In this document: one piece after another, positions 55,201 to 62,399 of the stretch
How positions within the stretch are numbered: position 1 is the stretch's first letter
Layout: each line of letters begins with the position of its first letter
From: Chitinophagales bacterium
GTDB lineage: Bacteria; Bacteroidota; Bacteroidia; Chitinophagales; Chitinophagaceae
Assembly: GCA_017303855.1 (NCBI GenBank)
Contig: JAFLBL010000001.1
Coordinates: 749,978-813,977 of the forward strand
Direction: 5' to 3'
DNA length: 64,000 bases
Notes under the pieces: generated by a model
Databases searched by the model: none
What the model was told of the DNA's origin: nothing
The model's input: the letters and a program-made list of their open reading frames with translations, nothing else
Program-made: the position numbers and the translations under genes

Positions 55201-56595
55201 GAAAACACGGCCGTTATACGTGTATTGATAAGCAATACCCAATACTTCATCCGGTTGCAAAGGTTGGTTCAATGAAACGAACCCGATCTGCGGGTTGAAA
55301 TAATAATCGGTTGGCTGCAGTTTCCGGGCAAATGTTTTTTCAAAATCCTGCACAGGCAATAAGCCATATGTGGTCAGCGCATTCTGCACCAGGGATGAAT
55401 TCCGGAAGCTGGGGTTATTGCGGAGATCGGCGTACAGGTTGTTCGCATCATTGCGGGGCAGGTTGTCACCAGTACCATTTATCAATCCGGTACGATACGG
55501 GTTTCTTTCTCCAAGGTCCATAAAAGCCACCACATCGCGGGTATCTGTTGTACTTCCGTTCCGGTTGGTTACCCATACTTCCACACGCAGCACCTGTACT
55601 TTGGAATTTACAATTGGCAACTGCTTCATGGCCGTATTATAGTTGCCGCGGAAATATTGTCCCAGCAGGAAGTGACGGTTCTCATCATATTCATCCGCTT
55701 TTACAGTGAACCGCTGTGCGGATGTGCCGCCCTGTAATCCCATGGTCTGCCGTTGCGATTGCTGATTGGCCAGTACCGTGGTTACAAATAAACGACCAAA
55801 CTGCAACTGCGTCTTTACCCCAAAAAGCGATTGGGCACCCGGAATCAGGGTACCCTTGGAAGCAAAATTGGTATTACCGGCCTGGAACATTTTAACGATA
55901 TCATCGTCCTTCCCTTTAAAATCCAGTTTCAGCTGGTTTTCAAAATTGAAATTGGCCAGCGTATTGTAATTGATCGGCAGTTTCAGTTTCTCCCCGATCT
56001 GTGCATCCATCTGCAACTGGGAGTTCATATTAAAATCAAATCCCCCGTTTCTTCTTGCCCGTTCCGGTAATGTGGGATTCTTGATATTCTGTCCCTGGTA
56101 ACCCGCCAGGAAGTCCACATACCCGGAAGGTTTGATATCGATTTTCACTTTCCCGTCCGGGCCTACACCCATAATCCGGTTAAACCAGTCGTTGGATACT
56201 TTAAATTTCGGTCTTGCGAGCCGACGGTTCATGTTGAATAAAAGTGCTGCTCTCTTTTGAAAATAATCCTGTTCATCTCTTCGGCCCTGTAAACGCAGAA
56301 ACTCCTCCTGGCTGAAAGCGGTGGGGGTGCGGTAATAACGATTCCCTATTTTTTCAACAATATAGTATTGCTTAGTCTTCGGATCGTATTCAATCGTGCG
56401 TTTAATAAAAGCAGTATCGCGGAAATCAAAACTGTTGCGGTTGGGATTGGAATAGGGATCACCATACCGGTCTTTGAGTGGATTGGTGCCGGTATCAGCA
56501 GGCAGGTATTCACCGGCATGGGCCGGCATTGCTAAAACGGTCAACAGGATAAGGATACCCAGTGTACAACAAATATGAGCAGCTCTAAGGTTCAA
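49270..56595 (-). CDS. sprA: SprA/Sov, outer-membrane translocon of the type IX secretion system
   Basis: A 2441-residue giant barrel protein through which T9SS cargo crosses the outer membrane. It has a signal peptide (about 1-27), long SprA N-terminal modules (ALLFNMNRRLARPKFKVSND, VDFLAGYQGQNIKNPTLP) that recur around residues 1000-1150, many barrel strands, and a C-terminus ending GNVQVRVSLAQ. The length fits SprA of Flavobacterium johnsoniae (about 2400). A Gly/Lys-rich low-complexity stretch at about 1880-1930 (GRGGKGGKGNTKGGKGN) interrupts the chain. It starts 35 bp after ruvA, the gene order also known for sprA in F. johnsoniae. Confidence 0.97.
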   Translation of the reverse strand: MNLRAAHICCTLGILILLTVLAMPAHAGEYLPADTGTNPLKDRYGDPYSNPNRNSFDFRDTAFIKRTIEYDPKTKQYYIVEKIGNRYYRTPTAFSQEEFLRLQGRRDEQDYFQKRAALLFNMNRRLARPKFKVSNDWFNRIMGVGPDGKVKIDIKPSGYVDFLAGYQGQNIKNPTLPERARRNGGFDFNMNSQLQMDAQIGEKLKLPINYNTLANFNFENQLKLDFKGKDDDIVKMFQAGNTNFASKGTLIPGAQSLFGVKTQLQFGRLFVTTVLANQQSQRQTMGLQGGTSAQRFTVKADEYDENRHFLLGQYFRGNYNTAMKQLPIVNSKVQVLRVEVWVTNRNGSTTDTRDVVAFMDLGERNPYRTGLINGTGDNLPRNDANNLYADLRNNPSFRNSSLVQNALTTYGLLPVQDFEKTFARKLQPTDYYFNPQIGFVSLNQPLQPDEVLGIAYQYTYNGRVFQVGEFSQDVPPDTTGNTQRILFLKLLKATSQRTNLPIWDLMMKNVYSVGYGQLERTDFSLDMLYEEPSFGEKRYLPPTTVVDPYKGAPILSLVNLDRLNNQNDPQPDGIFDFIEGYTVISTQSRIIFPVLEPFGHDLDYIYSNQADRDKYLYYPLYDTIKAIAQTYANLNRFKITGKSKTSGYGAAGGGGSEYQLGYNIPRGSVTVTAGGQVLTENVDYEINYDLGTLRVVNQAIVQSGVPVNINYENNQAFGFQQKNFLGLRLDYLVNKKLSLGATIVRLGERPFFLKQSYGEDPIRNSMYGFDVDYRNDLPRLTKLLDKLPFYSTKAMSSVTAYAEAAYLDPGHAKQINSSSSEKGGQVYIDDFEGTRAGIDLRFPITSWTLSSIPQNNGLFPESGLNNDLRSGFNRGKLAWYNIEPVLQERRNSNNPLASNLEELSRPETRQVLQKEIFPLKNTGYGEGLLTTFDLAFYPKDKGPYNFETNSLRVGPDGRLTNPRQAWGGLMRNIDQTDFETGNIEYIEFWLQDPFIRNTSSPNGGQLYFNLGNISEDVLRDGKRLYENGLPTPTNNARVDESSVWGKVPAIPLQVTNAFSNTATDRALQDVGFDGLEDTAEVRKFNPYITTLGAQFGTTSPAYLNALADPSGDNFKAYRDAAFDRQPVAGILQRYKNINNPHGNSPVSDNNTQFVNAFTQYPDAEELNRDNTMNEVEEYFQYKVDIKPGMLQGSNFITDVREADVKLANGETRREKWYLFRIPVSQYQQKVGNIPDFKSIRFIRMFVTGFDDSVVIRFGKLELIRNQWRKFKNKIDTTGNYTALPSPDNTTVNVLAVNIEENDQRDPVVYRIPPGIERQQQLSNNNVALFVNEQAISMQVCGLPKDEARGVFKTMNLDMRQYRKLSMFIHAESVKNAFPVQDGEMKAVIRIGNDFSGNYYEVKIPLKITKFGETDSAKIWPQENYLDFALDALTELKTKRNQQNISPATYYKEDLANGRSYAILGNPNLGEVRGILMGVESVAQENLCTEVWFNELRLQQLDESGGAAALARADFRLADLGTISLSGTARTRGFGTLEQRVNERSREDVYTIDASATIEAGKLFPKKLGLQIPVYTSISRRTSTPEYDPYAQDLKLKNLLKDADASKRDSIKNDAQDVTTTKSITLTNVRKLKTDGKRPKIWSVSNFDFNYSYIQTISHNPLIENDEMRRTRGAIGYAYSPQVKTVEPFRKLIKSKSPWFALIKDFNFNYAPSSISIRADVFRQFGATRPRNVGGGPYQIPETYNKYFTFDRYYILQWNLTRSLSLDFSATNNARVDEPSGRIDTKLKKDSIKHNLFKGGRNTNYGQEITLNYNVPTNKIPLLDWTNIRASYNAKYNWMAASLLARNLGNTLSNTQTRNINGELKFEELYNKWRFLRAVGANAPDNGGQGNPIPGRGGKGGKGNTKGGKGNTTDGGDTGGDKGPSVKPVLPQDAAAGYRIDTIRNKKGKIVRIKKRKIKVPKEQKPMPEISAVPKFFLRMATALKRAGIQYTEDYGTTLPGYMDSTEVFGTNLSSGQPGFKYIFGYQPDTNWINRFGEKGLLSRDSLISAMIQQRFNQRLNLTAQLSPFRDFTIDVNLDKTFDKQYSELYKDTTGNSGLARLNPYALGSFSVSYISYQTLFEKFDPAVVSETFKKFEANRKSLSGKLASLNNYAINNTVGADGYVQGYGRYAQDVVIPAFLAAYTNKDPLSVKLIKNSNPNIKSNPFSGIIPKPNWNLTYTGLARLPGLDKIFSNVTIRHGYKSTLSMNSFNTALLFADPLRVGFPSFTDTLTGNYIPYFLVPNITIQESFDPLIQVELTFTNQLTTGFEYKKTRTLSLSLIDYQLAENRSTEVSFNFNWRKKGMPLIKKIGKMKLDNDVTFRLDFSLRDDATANSKLDQGTAFGTGGQKVIRIAPSIDYTLNNRISVKLFFEQNRNIPKISSAFPITNTRGNVQVRVSLAQ

Positions 56596-56630
56596 TTTTT
56601 TCTCGTCAATTAGTTTCCAGAAATAGTGTC

Positions 56631-57212
56631 TCAGAGGGTACGAAGTGCCGTTTTTATCAGGTCTTCCACTGACAGGTCCGGGTTGGCTGCCAGGGTCTTT
56701 TCAATGGCCTGGCCTGCGGCCTGCCGGTTGATACCAAGTGCAGTTAAAGCATTTAACGCATCCTGTTGCAAAGTATTGTTTTTCAGCGGAGAAATATTTA
56801 AATCCAGGGGATGTTTGGCCAGTTTATCCCTGAGTTCCAATACCATCCGTTCGGCTGTTTTTTTCCCGATCCCTTTTATCCCTTCCAGTGTACGGGTATC
56901 GCCCTGAATAATGGCTTTGGCCAGTTCTTCCGGCTTCATATAGGAAAGCATTACGCGGGCCGTGGAAGCCCCGATCCCGGAGACCCCGATCAGTTGCAGA
57001 AAAATCTCTTTTTCTGCCAGATCAAAAAAGCCGAATAAGAGGTGTGCGTCTTCACGGATCAGCAGACTGGTATGCAACATTCCCTTTTCCAGGGACTGTA
57101 TTTTCGAATACGTGTTCAGGCTGATCTGTACCTCATACCCTACCCCGTTTACATCCACCTGCACCATGGCCGGTGTTTTCACTACAAAATCGCCTTTCAG
57201 AAATGCTATCAT
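56631..57212 (-). CDS. ruvA: Holliday junction branch migration protein RuvA
   Basis: A 193-residue RuvA, the tetrameric DNA-binding part of the RuvABC resolvasome. Domain I is an OB-fold (MIAFLKGDFVVKTPAMVQV, VNGVGYEVQISLNTY), domain II has two helix-hairpin-helix motifs (LIGVSGIGASTARVMLSY, LEGIKGIGKKTAERMVLEL), and domain III, the RuvB-binding part, covers about 145-193. The length is normal. It forms an operon with sprA. Its promoter-like box lies 5 nt before the ATG. Confidence 0.97.
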   Translation of the reverse strand: MIAFLKGDFVVKTPAMVQVDVNGVGYEVQISLNTYSKIQSLEKGMLHTSLLIREDAHLLFGFFDLAEKEIFLQLIGVSGIGASTARVMLSYMKPEELAKAIIQGDTRTLEGIKGIGKKTAERMVLELRDKLAKHPLDLNISPLKNNTLQQDALNALTALGINRQAAGQAIEKTLAANPDLSVEDLIKTALRTL

Positions 57213-57217
57213 GGACG

Positions 57218-57246
57218 CGAAAATAGTGAAAGATGCAAAGAACCAA
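57218..57246 (-). promoter_or_regulatory. ruvA-sprA promoter, nearly leaderless
   Basis: On the minus strand TTG (57246-57244), an 18-nt spacer and TATTTTCG (57225-57218, one mismatch to TANNTTTG) precede the ruvA ATG (57212) by 5 nt. Confidence 0.45.
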
Positions 57247-57380
57247 GAACCGAAGATGCCAAGATGCCAAAGAAGGTCCAGGAGCTAAAATTCAAAAAAT
57301 ACTCAATTTATAAAATCCAAAAACAGGCTAAGGAAGTCTGACGACTCCCGACTGACGACTCCCGACTTCTCCCATTTTCC
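57226..57380. repeat. Word-repeat gap between ruvA and fabH
   Basis: The 200-bp divergent gap contains near-repeating words AAGAACCAAGAACCGAAG and AAGATGCCAAGATGCC (about 57239-57272), an AT-rich middle, and a TGACGACTCCCGAC tandem (57339-57370) of the family found at 19693, 20201, 48871 and 49235. No small gene is evident; both promoters must lie in or beside these repeats. Confidence 0.6.
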
Positions 57381-57381
57381 T

Positions 57382-57389
57382 TAAATTTG
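57382..57389 (+). promoter_or_regulatory. -7 box TAAATTTG upstream of fabH
   Basis: A perfect TANNTTTG match lies 23 nt before the fabH ATG, directly after the GACTCCCGAC word run, which occupies the -33 position. Confidence 0.5.
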
Positions 57390-57412
57390 CAAACTTTATC
57401 AATCAGAAACAC

Positions 57413-58417
57413 ATGAGCAATAAAATAACCGCCACCATTACCGCAGTGGGAGGCTTTGTTCCTGAAGACAAGCTGACCAATTTTGATCTGGAGAAAATGG
57501 TGGACACCAATGATGAGTGGATCCGTACGCGTACCGGTATTTCTGAACGAAGAATACTGAAAGGCGAAGGAAAAGCCACTTCGGACATGGTAGTGCCTGC
57601 CGTACAGGAATTGTGCAGAAAAAGAGGTATCAGTCCGGAGGAAATTGATTGCCTGATTGTGGGAACCGTTACCCCCGATATGGTCTTCCCTTCCACTGCT
57701 AATATTGCCTGCGATAAGCTCGGCGCAAAAAATGCCTGGGGCTTTGATGTGGCTGCGGCCTGTTCCGGATTCCTTTTTTCCCTGACCCAGGGAGCGGCGC
57801 TGATTGAAAGCGGCCGCTATAAAAAAGTAGTGGTATGCGGTGCAGATAAAATGAGTGCCATCATTGATTACAGTGACCGGGCCACCTGTATCATTTTTGG
57901 AGATGGTGCCGGAGCCGTATTACTGGAACCGACAACGGAAGGACATGGTATCCTGGATAGCATATTAAAAACGGATGGAAGCGGCGCCCCGTTCCTGCAC
58001 ATGAAAGCCGGCGGCTCTTTACGTCCGGCCAGTATGGAAACGGTAATGGCCAAAGAACATTTTGCCTATCAGGAAGGACAGGCCGTATTCAAATTTGCCG
58101 TGAAAGGAATGGCGGATGTAAGTGCTGAGTTGCTGGAAAGAAATAACCTGACCGGTGAAGATATCGCCTGGCTGGTACCTCACCAGGCCAATCTCCGCAT
58201 TATCGATGCCACGGCCAACAGGATGGGATTGCCCAAAGAAAAAGTGATGATCAATATAGAACGGTATGGGAATACCACGGCCGGAACTATTCCTTTGTGT
58301 TTATGGGAATGGGAAAATCAATTGAAAAAAGGAGACAATATTGTACTGTCCGCTTTTGGCGGCGGATTCACCTGGGGAGCTACCTGGCTGAAATGGGGTT
58401 ATGATTCTACAATATGA
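57413..58417 (+). CDS. fabH: 3-oxoacyl-[ACP] synthase III
   Basis: A 334-residue KAS III that starts fatty acid synthesis by joining acyl-CoA with malonyl-ACP. The triad is complete: Cys in [14 protein letters not shown], His in [12 protein letters not shown] and Asn in [15 protein letters not shown]. Also visible are [17 protein letters not shown] and [18 protein letters not shown]. In Bacteroidota this enzyme often accepts branched acyl-CoA starters, which would link it to the branched-chain dehydrogenase E1 at 13.4 kb, but that is inference. A strong terminator follows, so it is monocistronic. Confidence 0.97.
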   Translation: MSNKITATITAVGGFVPEDKLTNFDLEKMVDTNDEWIRTRTGISERRILKGEGKATSDMVVPAVQELCRKRGISPEEIDCLIVGTVTPDMVFPSTANIACDKLGAKNAWGFDVAAACSGFLFSLTQGAALIESGRYKKVVVCGADKMSAIIDYSDRATCIIFGDGAGAVLLEPTTEGHGILDSILKTDGSGAPFLHMKAGGSLRPASMETVMAKEHFAYQEGQAVFKFAVKGMADVSAELLERNNLTGEDIAWLVPHQANLRIIDATANRMGLPKEKVMINIERYGNTTAGTIPLCLWEWENQLKKGDNIVLSAFGGGFTWGATWLKWGYDSTI

Positions 58418-58453
58418 CATTTACTAAGTTATTACACTTATTTTTCTGCAAAC

Positions 58454-58487
58454 AAAACCTTAACTTTACACCGTTAAGGTTTTTCTT
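58454..58487 (+). terminator. Intrinsic terminator after fabH
   Basis: An 11-bp perfect stem AAAACCTTAAC/GTTAAGGTTTT (58454-58464 with 58473-58483) with an 8-nt loop continues into TTCTTTTC, 36 bp after the stop. Confidence 0.85.
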
Positions 58488-58508
58488 TTCTAAGTGTAGT
58501 ATACCAAC

Positions 58509-58742
58509 ATGTCATCACGTCGCCGTACCAACAAAAAATTCTGGAACAGGGTATTCCTGTCCTTTCTGCTGTACAGTATCGTCGTTCCTTTAATTTATCT
58601 TCTGCTCGACCGACAGCATCTCATTAACGGATTCAAAGAAGACCCCTGGCTGGTAATTTTAAAAATCACCGGAATCGCATTGGGGATTTCACTGGTCATG
58701 AATTTCTGGGGGCACCGGGATCCCGAACTCCGTAAATACTAA
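58509..58742 (+). CDS. Small two-helix membrane protein of unknown function
   Basis: A 77-residue protein with a basic N-terminus (MSSRRRTNKKFWNRV), two hydrophobic helices (about 16-33 and 48-66) and a charged tail (GHRDPELRKY). The positive N-terminus suggests a cytosolic side. I do not recognise the family. It starts 22 bp after the fabH terminator and ends 3 bp before the convergent DinB-like gene, so it probably has its own promoter. Confidence 0.65.
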   Translation: MSSRRRTNKKFWNRVFLSFLLYSIVVPLIYLLLDRQHLINGFKEDPWLVILKITGIALGISLVMNFWGHRDPELRKY

Positions 58743-58745
58743 TGC

Positions 58746-59243
58746 TTATTTTTTAAGTTTTGTCCATTCAAAAAAATCAGTGGAGGGCAGTTTTGTGTGT
58801 CCTAACTGATGAAGGATGGTGATCACCTGTCCCCGATGATAGGTACTGTGATTAAACAGGTGGAGCAGCAACTGGCTTGTCTTCAGTTTTACCGGCTCGC
58901 GTTTGCTTGTATAAAACTGAATCACATGATCCAGCGAAATCACCGAAGCTGATTTCACCCATTCCTCCCATTGCCGCGATTGTTCCAGCAATCCCTGAAT
59001 GGCAGCGCCGGTGTTACCGGAAAAAGTACGGGAAGGCAGCAGAATGCGTTCCTGCAGGCGGTGTCGTTGCCACCAGCCGGATTCCGCATCCCAGATATGA
59101 AGAATAGTTTGCTGCAGGCTGTTGAAACTCGAGGCTACAGTTGAAACGGTTTCCTCCTCCGGTAATCCGGTTACAAATCCGGTTAACTTCTGGTTGGCCC
59201 AGTAATTATAGACAGCCATTTGCCTCAACAGATCTTTCATCAT
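58746..59243 (-). CDS. DinB/YfiT-like four-helix metal-binding protein
   Basis: A 165-residue DinB-superfamily protein. The fold's metal-binding His residues are present: one in QQTILHIWDAES and two in LFNHSTYHRGQVITIL. The start is Met1 or Met2. Members act as thiol-dependent transferases or are of unknown function; bacillithiol transferases are one known type, and DinB itself is damage-induced in Bacillus. No neighbour gives a hint of substrate. It is convergent with the small membrane protein gene and divergent from the trans-sulfuration gene. Confidence 0.85.
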   Translation of the reverse strand: MMKDLLRQMAVYNYWANQKLTGFVTGLPEEETVSTVASSFNSLQQTILHIWDAESGWWQRHRLQERILLPSRTFSGNTGAAIQGLLEQSRQWEEWVKSASVISLDHVIQFYTSKREPVKLKTSQLLLHLFNHSTYHRGQVITILHQLGHTKLPSTDFFEWTKLKK

Positions 59244-59270
59244 GGTGAAATATTAAACAGCGAAAACAAG

Positions 59271-59278
59271 TACATTTG
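59271..59278 (+). promoter_or_regulatory. -7 box TACATTTG upstream of the trans-sulfuration gene
   Basis: A perfect TANNTTTG match 64 nt before the ATG at 59343, predicting a leader of about 60 nt. No SAM-riboswitch-like structure was recognised in that leader. Confidence 0.4.
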
Positions 59279-59342
59279 GTAAGGCATACCGCCTCCTTTA
59301 CTCCTATGGTATCCCGATAAATTTCGGACACAAATAATAAAC

Positions 59343-60563
59343 ATGAAGAAATTTTTATCCCCCGACGTCAGGCTGACCGGCTGGGGCACGACAGCCGTTC
59401 ATGCAGGTCATAAAAAAGATCCTAACTATGCACACCAGGTACCCATTTATGCGAGCAGTACCTATGTATTCGATTCCGCCGAACAGGGTATGCGTCGTTT
59501 CGATGGAAAAGAAGAAGGCTTTATTTACAGTCGCTGGGGCAACCCTACCATGGCTGAAGCGGAAGAAAAAATCGCGGCACTGGAAACTTTCCAGCTGGAT
59601 ATAAAAGCGAAAGGCATCCTTCATGCTTCCGGCATGGCCGCCATCTCCACCCTGCTGCTGGCAACACTGAAACCGGGTGATAAAATACTCAGTCATTATT
59701 CCCTGTATGGCGGCACCAACGAAATAATCAGTAAAGTGCTGCCCGGATTACAAATCACCCCGGTGATTGCCGATCTGCGTGATCTTGAAAAAGCGGAAGC
59801 CGCTATTAAAGCAGATCCCGCTATCAGGCTGTTGTATATGGAAACCCCGGCCAATCCAACCATACAATGTGTGGATATTGAAGCCCTGAGTATTCTCGCC
59901 AAAAAATACAACCTGATCACGGCCTGTGACAATACATTTGCCACTCCTTATTTGCAGCAGCCATTTCGTTATGGCATAGATTATATTGTTCACTCCACTA
60001 CAAAGTTTCTCAATGGTCATGGCACGGCTATCGGCGGCATCCTCCTGGGTACGGATCTGGAAAAGATGAACGGCCCCGTAACCAAGCTGCACCGGTTGTT
60101 AGGTGGAAATGCGAATCCCTTTGACGCGTTTATGCTGATACAAGGTATGAAAACACTGGAGCTGCGCATGGAACGTCATTGTCATAACGCGATGGAAGTG
60201 GCCGCCTGGCTGGAGGCACATTCCGCCGTGGCCCGTGTTAATTATACCGGGCTGGCCTCACACCCTGATCATTATACGGCCATGAAACAGATGCGGCATC
60301 CGGGGGCCATGCTCAGTTTTGAATTAAAAGGCGGACTGCAGGCCGGGATTGCTTTTATGAACCGCTTACAGGTTTGTACCCGTACTGTATCGCTGGGAAC
60401 GGTAGACACTTTATTGTCGCACCCGGCTTCCATGACACACTACAGTGTACCCAAAGAAGAAAAAGAAAAATACGGAATTACGGACGGCCTGATCCGCATG
60501 AACGTGGGAATTGAAAACCTGCCGGATATCATCAATGATCTGGAGCAGGCTCTTGCACATTAA
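59343..60563 (+). CDS. PLP-dependent trans-sulfuration enzyme (Cys/Met metabolism family)
   Basis: A 406-residue enzyme of the Cys/Met-metabolism PLP family (cystathionine gamma-synthase, cystathionine gamma-lyase, methionine gamma-lyase). The PLP Lys is in HSTTKFLNGHGTAIGG; other marks are YSRWGNPT, LHASGMAAISTLL, LYMETPANPTIQCVDI, CDNTFATPYLQQP and SLGTVDTLLSHPASMTH. The sequence fits methionine gamma-lyase or cystathionine gamma-lyase best, but the residues I can see do not decide the reaction. It is followed after 21 bp by the serine hydrolase gene. Confidence 0.92.
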   Translation: MKKFLSPDVRLTGWGTTAVHAGHKKDPNYAHQVPIYASSTYVFDSAEQGMRRFDGKEEGFIYSRWGNPTMAEAEEKIAALETFQLDIKAKGILHASGMAAISTLLLATLKPGDKILSHYSLYGGTNEIISKVLPGLQITPVIADLRDLEKAEAAIKADPAIRLLYMETPANPTIQCVDIEALSILAKKYNLITACDNTFATPYLQQPFRYGIDYIVHSTTKFLNGHGTAIGGILLGTDLEKMNGPVTKLHRLLGGNANPFDAFMLIQGMKTLELRMERHCHNAMEVAAWLEAHSAVARVNYTGLASHPDHYTAMKQMRHPGAMLSFELKGGLQAGIAFMNRLQVCTRTVSLGTVDTLLSHPASMTHYSVPKEEKEKYGITDGLIRMNVGIENLPDIINDLEQALAH

Positions 60564-60584
60564 TAAATCGGTAAAACAAACGAC

Positions 60585-62399
60585 ATGCGTAAAACACTTT
60601 TGCTATTGGCCATTTTCAGTATGCAGTCATTGCTGGCACAGAAAAACAAAACAACTGCGGCCGATCCGCTTGCCGGCATAGATACCGTCATGCAACGTAT
60701 ACTGAAAGACCGAAAAGCGGCCGGGTTTGCCGTTGCCGTGGTTAAAAAAGATAAAATAATTTTTGCAAAAGGATATGGTTACCGGGATTATGAAAAGCAA
60801 TTGCCTGTTACTCCGCAAACTCTTTTCGCCATCGGATCCTGTACCAAAGCATTCACTTCCTCACTGATGGGTTTGCTGAATAAGGAGAACCGGCTGGAGT
60901 ATGACCATGCAGCCACGGAATACCTGCCCACGCTTCGCTTTTTTAATAATGAACTGAATAACGGGGTTACCATCAGAGACCTGATGTGCCATCGTACCGG
61001 ATTGCCCAGGCATGATTTTTCCTGGTACCTGTTCAACAGTAACTCACGCGACAGTCTGCTGCAACGGATCCGGTACCAGGAACCTACCGCATTCCTGCGC
61101 CAGACCTGGCAATACAATAATTTCATGTTCCTGGTCCAGGGTATGATTGCTGAAAAAATGTATGGCAAATCCTGGGAGAAAACGGTGAAAGAAAAAATAT
61201 TCACCCCGCTGGAAATGAAGTCTTCCAACTTCAGTATTCAGGATATGGAAAAAGCGGGAGATGCCGCTTTGGGGTATACTGTTTATAAAGACAGCCTTAT
61301 TTACCGGACAGATTATTACAATATCAATGGGATGGGGCCGGCCGGCAGCATCAACAGCAATGTTACGGAAATGAGCAACTGGGTGATGGCCTGGCTGAAC
61401 GGGGGCAGGTTTAACGGGAAGGAAATTCTCCCCGCCGCCTATACGAAAGAAGCCATGAGTTCGCAAATGGTTATCGGTGCAGGACTGCCTGATCCTGAAA
61501 TCCCGGATGCCCATATGTCCACTTACGGATTTGGCTGGATGATCAGTTCCTACCGCGGACATTACCGCGTGGAGCATGGTGGTAATATTGACGGTTTCTC
61601 CGCCAGTACCAGCTTCTTCCCCAGCGACAGTATCGGCATTATCGTACTGGCCAACCAGAACGCGTCCTCCGTTCCCGGCCTTGTACGGAATACTATTGCC
61701 GACCGGTTGCTCCAGCTGAAAAAAATTGACTGGAACGGCCGGGCCAATGCGGCCAAAGCAAAAGCCGACAAAGCCGCCAAAGAAGCAGGTACAACGGCAA
61801 GCAGTAACCGGAAAAAAGAAACCCGTCCTTCGCACGCTCTTGCCGACTATACCGGCTTCTTCCAGCACGAAGGATATGGCCGGTTTGAAATCACCCTCCG
61901 GAACGATTCCCTGCTCATGCTGACCGGCAATGGCAATGCCTGGTTGCGGCATTATCATTATGACGTGTTTGAAGCCTTACCGATCGAAAAAACCGGCATC
62001 GATACCACGCAAAAAGAAAATCTGAAATTAAATTTCCAAATCAGTCCGGCCGGCGATATCACTACGGTACAACTTCCGCTGCAACCCGGATTAAAGGATA
62101 TTGAATTCGTCAAAAAAGCGAAGCCAAAAGAAATCAGTAAGGATGAACTGACACGTTATACCGGTGTATTTGAATTTGCGCCCGGCCATGAAGTGAAATT
62201 TTATCTCAAGGGAGAAAAGACACTTTACGCCTTTATAGAAGGACAACCCGAATATGAACTGGTTCCCGTTGGTAAACACAAATTTGATCTGAAAATATTA
62301 CAGGGTTACAGTCTCTTATTTGAAGAGAATGAAAAAGGAGACATCATCACAGCCAGTTTTATACAACCAAACGGCACATTTAAAGCAAAGAAGAAATGA
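60585..62399 (+). CDS. Class-C beta-lactamase-type serine hydrolase with C-terminal DUF3471-like domains
   Basis: A 604-residue secreted hydrolase. A signal peptide (1-18) precedes a beta-lactamase/D-Ala-D-Ala-peptidase fold (about 30-385) with the S-x-x-K motif as SCTK (Ser85, Lys88), Y-x-N in WQYNNFMF and the third motif as VEHGGNIDGF. An Ala/Lys-rich linker (about 385-405) leads to DUF3471-like beta domains (about 410-600). Proteins of this type are peptidases or esterases acting on D-amino-acid or cell-wall peptides rather than true beta-lactamases. Its stop overlaps the next start (ATGA), so translation of the two is coupled. Confidence 0.92.
   Translation: MRKTLLLLAIFSMQSLLAQKNKTTAADPLAGIDTVMQRILKDRKAAGFAVAVVKKDKIIFAKGYGYRDYEKQLPVTPQTLFAIGSCTKAFTSSLMGLLNKENRLEYDHAATEYLPTLRFFNNELNNGVTIRDLMCHRTGLPRHDFSWYLFNSNSRDSLLQRIRYQEPTAFLRQTWQYNNFMFLVQGMIAEKMYGKSWEKTVKEKIFTPLEMKSSNFSIQDMEKAGDAALGYTVYKDSLIYRTDYYNINGMGPAGSINSNVTEMSNWVMAWLNGGRFNGKEILPAAYTKEAMSSQMVIGAGLPDPEIPDAHMSTYGFGWMISSYRGHYRVEHGGNIDGFSASTSFFPSDSIGIIVLANQNASSVPGLVRNTIADRLLQLKKIDWNGRANAAKAKADKAAKEAGTTASSNRKKETRPSHALADYTGFFQHEGYGRFEITLRNDSLLMLTGNGNAWLRHYHYDVFEALPIEKTGIDTTQKENLKLNFQISPAGDITTVQLPLQPGLKDIEFVKKAKPKEISKDELTRYTGVFEFAPGHEVKFYLKGEKTLYAFIEGQPEYELVPVGKHKFDLKILQGYSLLFEENEKGDIITASFIQPNGTFKAKKK

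Noticed and set aside
59279..59342. Possible SAM riboswitch before the trans-sulfuration gene
   Set aside because: The leader is only about 60 nt and no SAM-box helices or terminator were recognised.
61044..61958. Open frame of 304 codons on the minus strand
   Set aside because: It is antisense to the serine hydrolase gene whose motifs are intact; no signal of a second gene.
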